From: Cryptomeria japonica
Taxonomy: Eukaryota > Streptophyta > Pinopsida > Cupressales > Cupressaceae
Assembly: GCF_030272615.1 (NCBI RefSeq)
Contig: NC_081414.1
Location: 660,340,438-660,404,437, forward strand
Length of the DNA stretch: 64,000 nt
Direction: 5' to 3'
Positions 1 through 11,742 of the stretch are shown in pieces. The position numbers were made by a program, and so were the translations under genes. The notes beneath the pieces are model-generated. The model was not told the origin of the DNA and made no database searches. It worked only from the letters and a program-made list of their open reading frames with translations. How positions within the stretch are numbered: position 1 is the first letter of the stretch; the number at the start of each line of letters is the position of its first letter.

Positions 1-20
1 ATCCAACTATCTTAGGGCAC

Positions 21-303
21 ATGAGGGACTTGATGAGGTCCAATCCTCCCTTCTTTGATGGAAAAGGTATCGGTCTTGAGGCAGAGACCTGGCTTATCAG
101 TTTAGACTAGTGTTTTGCTATGTATCCTTACAGTAGCAACACCAAGGCGAGGTGTGCAATCATGCATCTCGAGAGCTTTGCATCGATCTAGTGGGGATTA
201 GAGGAGGAGAGGATCAGTGTGAGCATTAACACTGCATCTTGGGAGATCTTTCTGGAGAGGTTCAAGGCACGATTCCTCTCACCTCAGTGGAGGTAGTCAC
301 GAG
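21..303 (+). pseudogene. ATH1 gag remnant (Ty3/gypsy)
   Basis: Reading from the ATG at 21, one frame gives a retrotransposon Gag-like stretch: a PPFFDGKG-type opening, then AETWLISLD, then LERFKARFLSPQWR, the usual order of the retrotransposon gag domain. Stops interrupt it after LISLD, after FASI and after SPQWR; the first and last could each be a CAG codon turned TAG. Only about 95 codons remain, against several hundred in an intact gag, and the left part may lie outside the window. It sits upstream of the ATH1 integrase, so I infer that both belong to one element with the protease-RT-RNase H part deleted. Assignment to gag is fairly sure; the lineage is inferred from the downstream parts. 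Confidence 0.55.
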
Positions 304-789
304 CAGATGATTTATATGCTCTGCTACAGTTCCTTATATGGCTGGCCATCACTATATTGTAGTTTCGACCCAGTGGTAAACCTTTATCACTATAATGGCA
401 TTTGTTTTAACTTATAAACTTCTTCATTGTTTCATGGCTGAAGATGAAACATTTTTTATGACTGGTGCAAAAATAGCGAAGCCTAAAGCGATTATCGCAA
501 TTTCACAATGGGAACAAAAATGTGAATTCCTGACACTGTGAAATAGTGATAAGGCTATAAAACCTCACCCAACTGGCAATGCGCAAAAGGAGACTAGTCC
601 TAGGATGAAATAGGGACCCTCTAGCTGGTAGACCTAAGTAAAATGACTTTCCTATTTGGTCAACAATGAAAAATAATCAAGGCCAAAAAAAGGTTTTAAG
701 GCAAAAATCCTTAGGATTCAAGGTTTTAGGTCTTAAGATTTCTCAAATCTATTATCTAAATGGCTAAGATTGAAATGAAAATGGTCAAT
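304..789. other. no gene seen between gag and integrase scraps
   Basis: No open frame or protease, RT or RNase H motif is visible on either strand. The pol region expected here is missing, so this is probably the scar of an internal deletion in ATH1 plus drifted sequence. Confidence 0.4.
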
Positions 790-1853
790 AGGTTGACAAA
801 TGGGGATTGGATTTTGTTGGACCAATTGATCCTCTTTCCAATGGGAAATCCTATATTCTGGTATGCACTGATTATGTTACTAAATGGGTGGAAGCAAGAG
901 TCATGACACATGCAAGAGACAATAAGGTAGCTGAATTTTTCTACGAGGAAATATTTACCAAATATGGAATACCAAGAGAGATTGTTTCAAATCAAGGACC
1001 ACAATTTACTTCCACATCAATTGCAGCATTGGTTAATGAATATAATATCAGACACAAGAAGTCTACTCCATACCATCCTCAAGCAAAAGGTCAGGTAGAG
1101 GTTACAAATAGGGATTTAGAAGCTATTCTTACCAAGATAGTAGCTCTTTATAAGAAAGATTGGTCAAATAGACTTCCTAAAGCCATTTGGGCATATAGAA
1201 CAACATGGAAGACAACAACTGGTTTTACACCTTTTGAAATGGTGTATGGAAAAACAGCCATGATGCCCATTGATTTTGAGCATAAAACTCTTAGGACAAC
1301 TCTGCAATTGAATATGACTCTCTCATGAGCACAAACAGACCGCATCATGCAATTGAATGCTCTAGATGAGCTGAGAAAGATGGTTGTCCAACATACAAAA
1401 ATTATTCAACATCAACGAGCTAAATGGCATGATAAGTATATCAAGGAGAGAAAATTTAATTCTAGAGATTGGGCATTGTTATATGATTCCAGATATAAGG
1501 ATACAATGGAGAAGCTACAGACACTTTGGTTGGTCCCATATGAAATAGATAAAGTTTTTCAAAATGGAGCAGTTTGGTTGACAACAATAGACCCAGTCAG
1601 ATTCAAACTTCTGGTCAATGATCATCAACTACACCTTTATCATAAGCCTGCAACAAAAGAAGAGTTACTGCAACAATTTGATAATCAAGTGCAGACCCCA
1701 GTTCTTGCAGCATCTAAAGAAAACCTTCTTTCCACATTTCCTGCAGCATCTGAAGAAAACCTTCTTGCCACAGTTCCTGCAGCATCTGAAAGGCACATTC
1801 TTGACATAGTTCTTGTAGCTTTTGCCATGGGCCTTCTTGGTCCTCAGTCTTAA
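790..1853 (+). pseudogene. ATH1 integrase (Ty3/gypsy, Athila-like)
   Basis: This is the integrase catalytic core and C-terminal part of a gypsy polyprotein. The frame opens with KWGLDFVGPIDP, typical of the start of the core. The first catalytic Asp is present (VCTDYVTKWVEA). The second is replaced by Asn (IVSNQGPQF, where the family has SDQGPQF). The Glu is kept (KGQVEVTNRD). The TFF-type block AYRTTWKTTTGFTPFEMVYG follows. A TGA at 1326-1328 interrupts the frame, but the same frame continues through LDELRKM and AKWHDKYI to the stop at 1851-1853. The C-terminus carries a 12-residue repeat (separate entry). The lost Asp and the stop mean it cannot be active. The downstream extra ORF and the LTR type fit an Athila-like element. 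Confidence 0.85.
1697..1821 (+). repeat. 36-bp coding tandem repeat at integrase C-terminus
   Basis: About three and a half diverged copies of a 36-bp unit keep the reading frame and encode AASKENLLSTFP, AASEENLLATVP and AASERHILDIVL in a row. This low-complexity Ala/Ser/Glu/Leu tail is not part of the conserved integrase fold and looks like a family-specific expansion. Confidence 0.7.
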
Positions 1854-2432
1854 AATTTCTCATGCATGCCTTCATAATAATTGTTATCATATTTTATGGA
1901 AATGCCATTCTCTGCTAATAATTTTCTCATCCACCTCATCCCATATCATTTCTATTTTTGTCACATCATTCAGTTCACGTCATCTCATCTCATATTGTGA
2001 ACAGCTAATCATTTGATTGTAGCATTAATCAGTACAACTACAGGTATGTGTATTATTTAATTTTCTTTTAATTATGCATTTATTCTTTCATTATGATTAT
2101 TACCTGATATGATTTGCATAATCCACATACCCTTCCCTCTATCCTTTTTCACATGTGTGGACACGTGTCATCTTAAGTTGGGGGGGGGTTTTTTATGGTT
2201 CAATTTACAAGTTGCGTAATTATGTGTCCTTGTCAATAATGTGTTTTAATTTTATTGATATCATTTTTGAATGAGAAATCCTATAGCACGAGTGAGTAGT
2301 TCATCCTGCCGCCATAGTTGATGAAAGGTATTGAAGAATAAGTAAAAGATTTTGGAGCATGAATTTTCAATTTTGCAGGATATTTCAATCTTTCATTTTG
2401 CCATGGTAATTGTTTTTGAAAGCCAAGTTAGC
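1854..2432 (+). promoter_or_regulatory. pol-to-extra-ORF spacer with intron-like signals
   Basis: AT-rich spacer without ORFs between the ATH1 integrase and its downstream ORF. A CAG|GTATGT donor-like site lies at 2041-2049 (GT at 2044) and a TTTTGCAG|G acceptor-like site at 2371-2379 (AG at 2377-2378), about 55 bp before the ORF start. Spliced expression of env-like ORFs is known for some plant Athila-type elements. Its use here is inference from sequence alone. A run of G (near 2180) is also present. Confidence 0.3.
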
Positions 2433-4702
2433 CATGGGAGGTACCCCTATCCATCATGAGCCTATAGTTCATGACGCTTTGCTACATGACAACCAATATG
2501 AACATTACTTCTAGACCTATGGGTGGATTGACTATATTTTAAAATTGATAGATTTTAATGAGGAAATTGCTCATGAATTCATGCGCACATTCTGTGAAGG
2601 GGAGGCCTCTATCAAAGGGTCATAGGTCATTACCACAAAGCAGCAACTAGCCAAAGTCACTGGGTTGTTGTAGGATGGAGAACTCTTTCCTAGTGCAAAA
2701 GATGCAAGAAGTGCTAGGGCAGAGTCTACTCACCCAGCTAACGGACCTCTGAGTGTGGACAAGCAAGGAACTAAATGGACATCTCTTCCAGCAGAATGGT
2801 CGCAGGTTGCATTTTATGTGACAAAATATAACATGTGATGGTAGGTTCTCCACTCTGCATTTTGTTCATTTTAAATTATTGAGTTATCAGTAGCATGGAC
2901 GAAGGATGAATATTCTGAATTTCTTGTATCATCTTATCTCTATTAGTGCAAAGGAAACACATAGGGGTAGTAATCATTATGTTAGTCATCATGGCTTGAT
3001 CAAATTTTTGGTAGAATGGTTTCTTAGAGATGTCTCATAGATGTCATGGGGAGAGTTTGAGGATATCCTGCAATTTGGGGAAGAAAATGTTCTTGCTGCA
3101 GAAGAAATTGCAGCTCAAGAGGAAAATATCGGAGAACCCTCATCTCCTATGGAATCTGCAATGAGTGAACCTCTTGTTGTTGAAGAAGCCTTGCCTAATG
3201 TGGAAGAAATGGTAATTGAACCAAATATTGAGAATCCCTCCACTCAAACTCAAAGTGGAGCTACATATTCTAGAATAAAAGGAAAATAAAAAGAAAAAGG
3301 TGATGCAGAGGAAGAGACCGTAGAATGGCCTCAAGAAGCACAAGTTTCTCCTGTAGCTAAAAAGCGCAAAGTAAAGGAAAAATTTCCTGCAGCAACACCT
3401 CCTGCGGCCACTCAGGGAATGCAATTAAGAAGGATTAGATGGGTTAAATGAAGAACTCAAGTAATAGGAGATGTGAGTGAAGTCATTTTTGTGGAAATGT
3501 CACAATTAGGGCACGAAAGTTAGACAAAGGGTCAACTGCAGGAAGGGCATGGAGCCGAAAGACTATCAAATTTGGCACATGTAGCAGAGTAGTTTGAAGA
3601 ACTGGTTGATGAGATCTCAATCCCTCGAGTAACAACTCAGAGGCTCCCTTCATGTCTCACTAGTTTATCCATTGAACTTACATTTTATAGACAGTGGGAG
3701 ATAGAAAGGGCTAGGCTACAGGGAATGATTGATAAGCAATAGAAAAAAATTAAAAAGAGGGACAATCAAATTGTTGAATTGCAAACCAATGTAGACACCA
3801 TAGAAAACATGGTTCCTGAGTTAATGCAGTGTAGGGCTCCGCCGAGAGTTTATGCTTTATATTTGAAGGAATAGTATTTATGTTTCAAACTAAATCGCAT
3901 TGTTAGGGATCTTAGTCCTTCTTTGGATACTCTGCAAGAATTTTCTAATGTTTATCAAAACTCTCTTACAGTCGTTAAGAACTTTTTATGTGAATTTTAT
4001 CTGCATAATTATGTTGTCTCTTCTGACAATGAATGGAATCCCTTGTTGTATATTGGTAATATTCAGTTAAAAGCATTGATGTCATGGATACAGAATGAAA
4101 TCAGTATGGGAACATGGGATAGTGCACAAGAACTTGGAATTTCATTTCCCACTACCACTCAAAGCTGAGGTTAAAAACCCATGGCATATGTACTATGATT
4201 GGCAAAAGTTGTTGACTAGACCTGATGTTAGAAGCCAGGTTTTACCATTGAGAGAGGAAGCATTTTAGGAATATGAGAATTTGGTTGGAAATGAGAATCA
4301 AGCTACAGTTGAATGTCTAGTTCAACGTTGGAACAATTTTCTAGAGGACCTAAAGTGGGGTAAACCCCATTCACTACCCAATTATCATGCCACCACACAA
4401 AGAGCTCCCAAGTATATCCACTTCGGTAGGACAAAAATAAATAACTAGCTACCCTTGATATTTTAGACACCTATCCTTATGTGGCCATTGATGGGATACA
4501 GGGCTATAGATAAACCATATGAAGAGGCCATGGAGGAAGCCCAGTGGACTAGGCTAGAAAAAATGAAAGGATTTTATTGAAACTTGGCTACAAGAGGTAC
4601 AGGACAAGGAAGCATAGGTGATTTACGAGTTAGTGCCTAAATAAGGAATTTTCCTCTTGTTGGAGGATCATCAAGACATTTAGTAGGGGGGGAAATGATG
4701 AG
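2433..4702 (+). pseudogene. ATH1 extra ORF between pol and 3' LTR (env-like position)
   Basis: A decayed reading frame of about 750 codons, starting at ATG 2433 (MGGTPIHHEPIVHDA) and ending at the PPT. Two frame changes, near 2830 and near 4150, join three open stretches; about 16 in-frame stops, mostly TAG, break it. The N-terminal part holds ITTKQQLAKVTGL, resembling the motif of plant transposon-associated proteins in the position of the env-like ORF. The middle is acidic and basic low-complexity sequence (KKRKVKEK). A Lys/Gln/Glu-rich coiled-coil candidate lies at about 3715-3815 (KIKKRDNQIVELQTNVDTIE). The best surviving open stretch is 3923-4168. No transmembrane segment is obvious, so I do not call it an envelope. 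Function unknown; its layout resembles the COP5 extra ORF. Confidence 0.6.
4683..4695 (+). promoter_or_regulatory. ATH1 polypurine tract
   Basis: A G-rich purine run, GTAGGGGGGGAAA, ends directly at a TGATGAGC LTR start. ATH2 shows the same arrangement (GGGGGGAG, then TGATGAGCC at 43249), which supports the call. Confidence 0.7.
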
Positions 4703-5950
4703 CTAAAATAATAGCTCTTTTATTCCATTACTTGATAAGTTTTTGCTATGTTTTAAGTTGCATACTGGGATAGTGTTTGAGTCATGTGATGTATTGAAGT
4801 TTGACTATGTGCATTCTGAATGATAACTAAACCCATTAAACCCTGTATTGTTTTGACCTATTATTCATGTTACCATGCAGATTATCATAGGTAATATCAT
4901 GTGTGGATGTATAAATGTTATGATTAATGAAAACAGATATATATGTATGCTTGTATGTTCTAACTTTTAAATGCAGGAGTAAATAAGTTGTTGCAGAAGC
5001 GGTTATTTTAAGCCAGATGGAGAATCATGTCATGAAAGAAGTTGGAGACATTTAGGGGTCGTTAAACATTCAAAACAACATAGAAGATGGGGTGCATAAG
5101 AATCAAAAAAGGAATAGCGAGGTGATAGTAGATTCATTTATGTTTGTCTCTAGCAAACGTCAATCTAGTAAACACCGCCATGCTATATTATTGGTTGCGG
5201 TTTAGTTGAGTTCCACATTTTCTATGGATTAACTTCTTCTCTTTGCAGTCATAAATGTTTTCTGCCTAATAAATAAAGATAGTAGTAAATTTGTTATATT
5301 TTTCTTATAAATAAAGATCTGCACCTCTTCTGAGAGGTTAGATAGTGTTTTCTAGAACTAGAAGCATTTCTCTTATCTCATGTGTTGTATCGACTTTTGG
5401 AAATAATGAATAAAAGCTATATTATTCTAAGTATATAAAATCATCTTTGAAGTCTAGATACACTCATCCAAGGGGGCCCACTTGGTGAGTATTCATGTGT
5501 GTTTGTTAGATTAAGTTTTATTTTTGCTGTAGTAGATGTTCTAGCAACTGAATGTTCCTATAACCACTGGAACCAGATCCTGTGATTGTTCCTACAGCCA
5601 AAGCAGATAGAGTAATTCCTGTTTGTTAGCTCTAAACTTCGTTAACAATTATTTAGTTAGAATCTTCAGTTAATGTTAATATTTCCTGTAGCCATTCAGT
5701 TTTTATATTTTTTCTTGTTTATTTCAAATAGACTTAGTTGTTGCAGTAGTGTAGAATGACTATCACAAGAACTTAGTGCATATATAATGCAGACCCATTT
5801 CAAGTAATACGTCCCTGGGTTGACAAGTAAATGAACTTCAGTCATGGAGATAATAGCTACTCGGAATGAAAGACCAATATTTGGGTTGAGACTTTAGCTC
5901 TAGTTATTGTTCCTATTGGCGAGGCAAACATCGGGAATCCGAGCTCTCTA
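4696..5950 (+). repeat. ATH1 3' LTR (right end approximate)
   Basis: Starts with TGATGAGC right after the PPT. Homology to the ATH2 LTR is clear at the start and again near 5812-5845 (TCCCTGGGTTGACAA followed by TAAATG). The right boundary could not be fixed: no matching target duplication was found because the 5' side lies outside the window. The interval contains no gene. Confidence 0.6.
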
Positions 5951-6113
5951 ACCCAAAATATGATGGATTAAGTGCAAAATGAAAAAATAAGGTTTAGAAA
6001 AAGATAAACCTTTTAAATAGTGACAAGTGTAAAGGGATATTTTGGATTGATAAAAGGAGGAAGAGATCATTATCCAAATAAATCCACCTTTGAGAATAGA
6101 GGGGATCCTTGAT

Positions 6114-7760
6114 AATAATATCTTTAAAAACTAGTGCTCTGTGTAAAGAGGTCTTCATTGCCTCTATCTTAGGTGATCTTGAGTGGGTTTTAGTCAATAT
6201 TGACAATGAGTGGACTATCCCTCAGCTATGGAATTATGATATTCTCATTCAAAATAATAGGTCGGTTCCTCATCTCCCTATCATCTCGATGGGTGGCATG
6301 CTTGTCTCGGAGGAAAGGCTTGAGGTAATCAACAGAAATGTCAAGTTTTTGCTCTTCTTATTTCATGTGAGATACCCTCCAAAACCCACTTGGTTTGAGG
6401 ACTTCCTCAAAGCTAAGGGTCTAGTTCTGGAGGATGAGATTGCTTCTTCCTCGCCTTCTAGGTTGAAATGATTTGGATCGTCTTTCTGGGAAGTGCTTGG
6501 GTCCATTTTTGAAAATTAGTCAGAATGAATTTGCATGAGATATTATTATAACTAAAGACTTGGATCATAGTAGATTACTGTTTCTAAGTAAAATAGGGTT
6601 TATTTTGCAGTTTACAAAGACCGAGGCATAGATAGCAAGTAACTTTGAATCTTGAAAAACAAACTAAAGTAACATTTAGGACACTAAATTAGTATGATAT
6701 TATCCTAAAAATTATTGAGACTTTACAGGTATGAAGGAATATCTATTATATAGACATATATCAGCATTTTGTTATGATACCCAGCAATTTGAATAGATGC
6801 TCTAGAGATTTACAAGCATTTGGATGCATGCATCTATTGGTATTTATTCACATTTGTAGTGATCATATCAGAATGAGTAATTTTGATTCATTTTGAATAG
6901 TAAAATAATGACTCTAGCACTCAAATGCCACCTACTAAAGTTATCTATTTTTTGACATCCCCCTGTCATAGCTTAAGACGGTGGATTATAGGTGGCTAAC
7001 ATGCAAATTTGAATATTCATTTATTCAGTCACCTTCTTTGTTATAAATCTACTGGGCTGGGAGGGTCGGTATGACTGAATCTCCTTTACCAACTCTTATT
7101 GTTGTAACCTGGATCTTATCCTTTATTAAGGTCAAAATCCAAGAGCATAAACAAGAGTTGGTAGACTGAAGATTATTTGGTTGGTTAGGTCACTGGCCAA
7201 TCTTGTTCTAGCCTAATCGTAATCAGAATCTCAATTATGTTTCTTTATTTTATGATTTGAAAAGATTGGTTTTCACAAGAAATTGCATTATGGTAAGAGT
7301 CTAACTTTACAGATGAATTTTCATATGATATAAATGTTTGGATAACACTAATAAATCTGCCAAGTGTTTGAGATATAACAATGCAGGCCAAACAGGTTAT
7401 CTCTGGCAATTGAGGAGAGACTATAAATAACCAAAGAACAACTTCTAAGCCAAACCGCTAGAAGCTGAGGAAATGATTAATTGATTATTAAAAACAATAC
7501 TTTTGGGCTTGTAAGGGAAGGGAAAATAAAAATACCCTCCCACCTGATCACCCTAGCCTGGGGTGATGATGTATTAAATCTGTAACTATTATAAATGATT
7601 TGCTAGACTATGGTCCTGGGCAAGGCCGAAGGTTTTCTCACCTCCACTCTTTCCTACCGGTGCCCACATGAGTGGAGTATTGTATAATTTCAAAAACGAT
7701 TAATAAAATTCTTAGCCTTAGCCTCTTATTGAAAAAAAAAAAAAATAACATCTTTAAAAA
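6114..7760 (+). mobile_element. RET1: poly(A)-tailed retroposed insertion with 17-bp TSD
   Basis: The insert proper is 6131-7743. It ends in TTATTG followed by a run of A (about 14), preceded by AATAAA-type sequence (GATTAATAAAATTC). It is flanked by a 17-bp near-perfect direct repeat at 6114-6130 and 7744-7760, one mismatch, core ATCTTTAAAAA. Flanks on both sides look like one continuous sequence. Poly(A) plus a long TSD is the mark of target-primed reverse transcription. I could not recognise LINE reverse transcriptase, so it may be a 5'-truncated LINE or a retrocopied transcript. Confidence 0.7.
6131..6471 (+). pseudogene. ORF fragment inside RET1, unrecognised
   Basis: About 113 codons open from the left insertion junction to a TGA at 6469-6471. 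The frame continues upstream only through target-site sequence, so the true N-terminus is missing. It contains LEWVLVNIDNEWTIPQLW and RYPPKPTWFEDFLKAKG and ends in a Ser-rich tail. I do not recognise the family. It could be the 3' end of a coding region carried by a retrocopied mRNA, followed by a long 3' UTR (6472-7730) that shows no further ORF. Confidence 0.35.
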
Positions 7761-8576
7761 GGGGATGGAAAATAAGAATACAAACCTTCTCCAATATTTA
7801 GGATGAAGTGGATTCTTAGTGAAGGATTGTGCACTTTCACTAAAAAAATATTGTCCATGAAAGATGTATCATTTAAAACAAATAATAGGTCCTAAATAAG
7901 TAACACACATATTCTATGCAAGAAATGACGTCAATTGAAAGAGGCAACTCAACAAAGGAAAGGTGAATCTTTAGAAAAAGATAGAAGATTAAAATATCAT
8001 TCTTGCCCCCAAAGTATGGTTACAATGGCATCGAAGAGAGATCATTTCTAAAATAAACACTCTTCTAAAAGAAGGAAAGATATCCTCATCAGAGATTCAT
8101 TTTTCCTACAAGAGGGATGGGATCCTCAACAGGGATAAGCACATCCACAATATAGAAGGGTTCATTATAAAAGATACCCCACTCGATAAAGAAAAGGATT
8201 TGATGAATTATTATAGACTTCCAACACTAAGGAAGAGGTCCCAATTAAGGAGATGTACTTAAGATCCTCATCAGGGATACGTCTTCCAATAAGAGGAAGG
8301 AGATCCCCAACAAGGATATACACCTCCAAAATCAATAAGAGATCCTTATAGAAGACACTGCTTCACAGAAGGGAAAGTTTTAATCTTAAGAAGTAGAGAT
8401 GTTTGAAATAATTTTGTCCCCCTTACATAGAGACAAGAGATGGTAAAAAAATAGGCTATTATGTTGCTTCTAAAGTATGATTTCATGTGAAATTGTACTA
8501 TTGTGAATGACAATGAGCCCCCAATAGGTAAGCTACCAATGTCACGTGGTAAAGAGCAACATAATAACCACTAATG
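7761..8576. other. no gene; imperfect dispersed GATCCTCA..GGATA motifs
   Basis: No coding potential was recognised. A motif of the form GATCC(T/C)CA(A/T)CA(G/A)GGATA followed by ACNTCCA recurs near 8112, 8269 and 8309, with a looser copy near 8090 and GGGGATCCTT near 6101. It may be the edge of TAT1 or an older unidentified element. Confidence 0.3.
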
Positions 8577-10193
8577 TTATTTAAATATATGATAAATTAG
8601 ATGAAGAATTTTTATATGACATGTTAAATTCTCTACAATCAATAAAAGTAAAACCATACCTAAAATGATAAGTATTGAAATGTCTTGATCAACAAAGTGG
8701 TCTCTAGGAGAAGAATAAGCCTCTAAGTCATGTTCATCTTGCACATAAATTTCCTCATACATAAAAAAAAACCTTAGGAGAGGGAAAAGTATAGTTCATT
8801 AGGGCCTCATTTCTATAAAGGAGGGTATTGTAATGAATAAAAGACAAAGCCACATGAATGGGATTGTCAATCTCTTGGGGAGGTTCATAAAGGGACTTGT
8901 CAATCATCATAATTTCCTTATGAGTGGGATGAGTGCTGAGATATGTAGAGGATGATCTAATTAAGATGAAGTGGTCATCACCCCTAAATATGGAATTCGC
9001 ATTGAGAGATGGTCTTTTAGATGCTTTGGTGGGATTTGAAGGATTATATCCAAGTCCAAATGAGGCTTCATGTATGTTTTTTTCTAAATAAACTCTAATC
9101 CCTTGTTCATTTGCACCACAACCATTACTATTATATCTAGTTTTAACTAAAATGTGAAAACTCATACCATAAAGGGATGCCAAATTGGAAAGAGATGGTG
9201 GGGACTCATAGGTATCAATGTTATAATTAGATGAATTAGAAGAATATTTTTGAAGAATTGTTTTAATTAGAAGTAGCCACAAAATTTTTATGAAGTTGTT
9301 TAGACAAAGTAGTTTGTTTCTTAGTTTCCACCATATCATTTTCCTTTTTAGTCTTAGCCTCTCTTGGGGGGATTTTATATTCTCCTATAAAGGTAGGTGT
9401 AAAATATAAGAACCCCCAGTCATCTTCTAAGAGTACCTCTCTAGATTAGGAAGTACCTTTAGGAGGAGATGGTGTTTTAGCTTGAGGAGTAGAAAAATTA
9501 GAAAAAGGTGAAGAATATTTAGAATCAAATCAAGCTTGTAAATTAGTATCAGCATGCAAAGTATACATCTTATTGCTATAAATGAATTTTGTGCTACGAT
9601 GAAGAGTAGAAGGAACAACTTGCAAACTATGAAACCAAGGTCATCCTAATAGAAGATTATAAGTAATACTATCAGGGATGACTTGGATAGGCATAGGTAA
9701 AATAATAGGTCCTACCTTAATAGGAAAGGTTATAGAACCCAAAGATTGTTTTGCAACATTGTCAAAGCCACAAATAGAAAGAGAATAAAGTTAAATAAGA
9801 GAAGGGTCTACATTGATCTTATGCAATAAATCGATGCTACAAATATTAAGATTAGATACATATTCCACTAAGTTTCTTTCTATAGCATTACCATTGATAA
9901 GAACAATAATCATAAGAGGATCATATTGATTTTAAACTTCCTTTGAATTTAACTAATCTTGTGAATACATAATTCGAGCTTTAGATTCTTTCATAGGATC
10001 AATCAAAGAAGCCTTATTATTACTTGTCACTACAGGTGGGACATCTAAGTTTTTAAAAACATCTTGTAACATTCCATGATGTGTGGATGAAGTTTGAATC
10101 AAATCCCAAAGAGATAGGAGTGGCTTTAAGTTTCTCAATAAGATCATACTCTTTACCAAGATGTTGTGATATATGAAGTAGGAAGAGAGGAAG
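8577..10193 (-). pseudogene. TAT1 protease and G-patch-like region
   Basis: Read on the minus strand, 10193 to about 9590 gives the end of gag (ISLWDLIQTSSTHHGML, DVFKNLDVPPV) and a retropepsin-like domain. The latter has an INGNAIERNLVEYVSNLN stretch, a hydrophobic run to LLLG and PWFHSLQVVPSTLH, the usual gypsy sequence after the protease. From 9339 a G-patch-like piece follows (QGIRVYLEKNIHEA then GLGYNPSN), as seen in Tat-clade polyproteins. Many stops and frame changes break it; the longest open piece is 8755-9339. The left edge at 10193/10194 is the CHR1 insertion point. No active protein can come from it. Confidence 0.6.
10189..10193. repeat. CHR1 target duplication, left copy
   Basis: GGAAG at 10189-10193 matches AGAAG at 17969-17973 in four of five bases, fixing the ends of CHR1. 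Confidence 0.7.
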
Positions 10194-11742
10194 TGATGCA
10201 AATGCTAGGTTAGGTGAGTGCAATTCAGGACAAAACTATCACAATAGGCCACCAAGGAAACCCAAAACACCCTACCAACCAGACTTACACCTTAAATACA
10301 CTCTTCAATTAATAATAAACAACATTCTGGACCCTAAGGATAACAGTGACAAGATCTTAGGATCAAAAGTTGAAAACTGCTCAAGCCTACTCAAATCGGC
10401 TGGACACCAAACTTGGCTTCAAGTTGGAATTTTGACAAAACAGTGAGCAGGGATCAAACCAAATGGTCAAGGTGGATTAAAATTCCCATACAAAAATTCT
10501 CAAGGTATGGTGACACAACAAACTGATCAATTCAACAAGGTTCCTTTGTAAAACCCCAAAATCCTTGTATACTCAAGGGGACTTATCAAAACAACTTTGC
10601 AAAATTGCAAATGACCAACAAAAAAAAATGTATATCCAAATACCCTTTATTGAGAAAGGTATAAATCCAAAAGGAGGTGGTCTAGAAAACAAAGGAGACC
10701 TACTACCCTTCACAAATGCAAGTAGGCCTAATTAGGCTTAAGGAGATGGGTTTGTGAAGAAAGTGTATGAAATGTGGTTGATCAAAAAGTTTCACCAATT
10801 GAAAAAGTGTTTTCCACACCCAAATTGACCAAATCTAGGATTTTGTGCATTGGTTCAACCCCTATTTTGTTTTATCACCAATTTTGCATTTTGAAACTAG
10901 GTTGTCACATGAGGATGCCAACCTAAAAATCAAAGGAAATGCCAAAAACACCTGCCAACCTGCAAATTTCTTCCAGAATCAATTATTACATATACAAACC
11001 TCTCATTCCACCAAGTATTAGAATTTTTGTACAGTGGCCATGAGAGGAAATGTAAAAATAGGTCAAAACCCTAGGTTTAGGAGGGTTTCAAAACTATTTT
11101 TGGTAAAAATGCAATAACTTTCAAACCAGAGCACTTAGAGACCTAAAATAAAAATAAAAAGAAAGGTAAGAGGCCCCTAAATCTGAATCCATAAGTTATA
11201 ACCTCCCAATATTCCAAAAATAATCCGTACAAGAGCAAAAATGTGACTATTTGTAGGAAAACAAGGTTTTTTTATTGATTGCCAAATGAAAATTTACATC
11301 AACTCCTTCATCACCCACCTAAAAGGGCTTATGAAGGCCTCCCCCATTAGTTACAACCAATTTTTGAACTAATTAGCCAATGGGGAAGGATATTTTCTTA
11401 CAAACAAAAAGTTGTCAAGTGTTGTGATGACAACATTGACACTTTTTGACAATTTTTGCTCAAAAGCACTTAAATGTGCAAACTAACTTTCTAAATCCTA
11501 CCAGTGGTCATGAAGGACCAATTTATTGCCAAAAACAATAAAATAACTCAAAACTAAAGTTTTATGACCCTTTGACCATAGTTGACCAAGTGGCTCATAA
11601 ATTGCCAGACTTGGGACTAGGCCTCACAAATGGATCAAAAACAAGACCAATGACTCCTAGCATGAAATAAACAATCCAAGACTCCTTAGGAGTCATAAAA
11701 AGGTAGGATAATCAAGTTTTTAAAGTTTGTGCTCCTGCACCA
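10194..11742 (-). repeat. CHR1 3' LTR
   Basis: On the minus strand it begins TGGTGCAGGAGC and ends TTGCATCA. It aligns along its length with 16421-17968. The last codons of the polyprotein read into it, ending at a TGA at 11712-11714. Confidence 0.92.
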
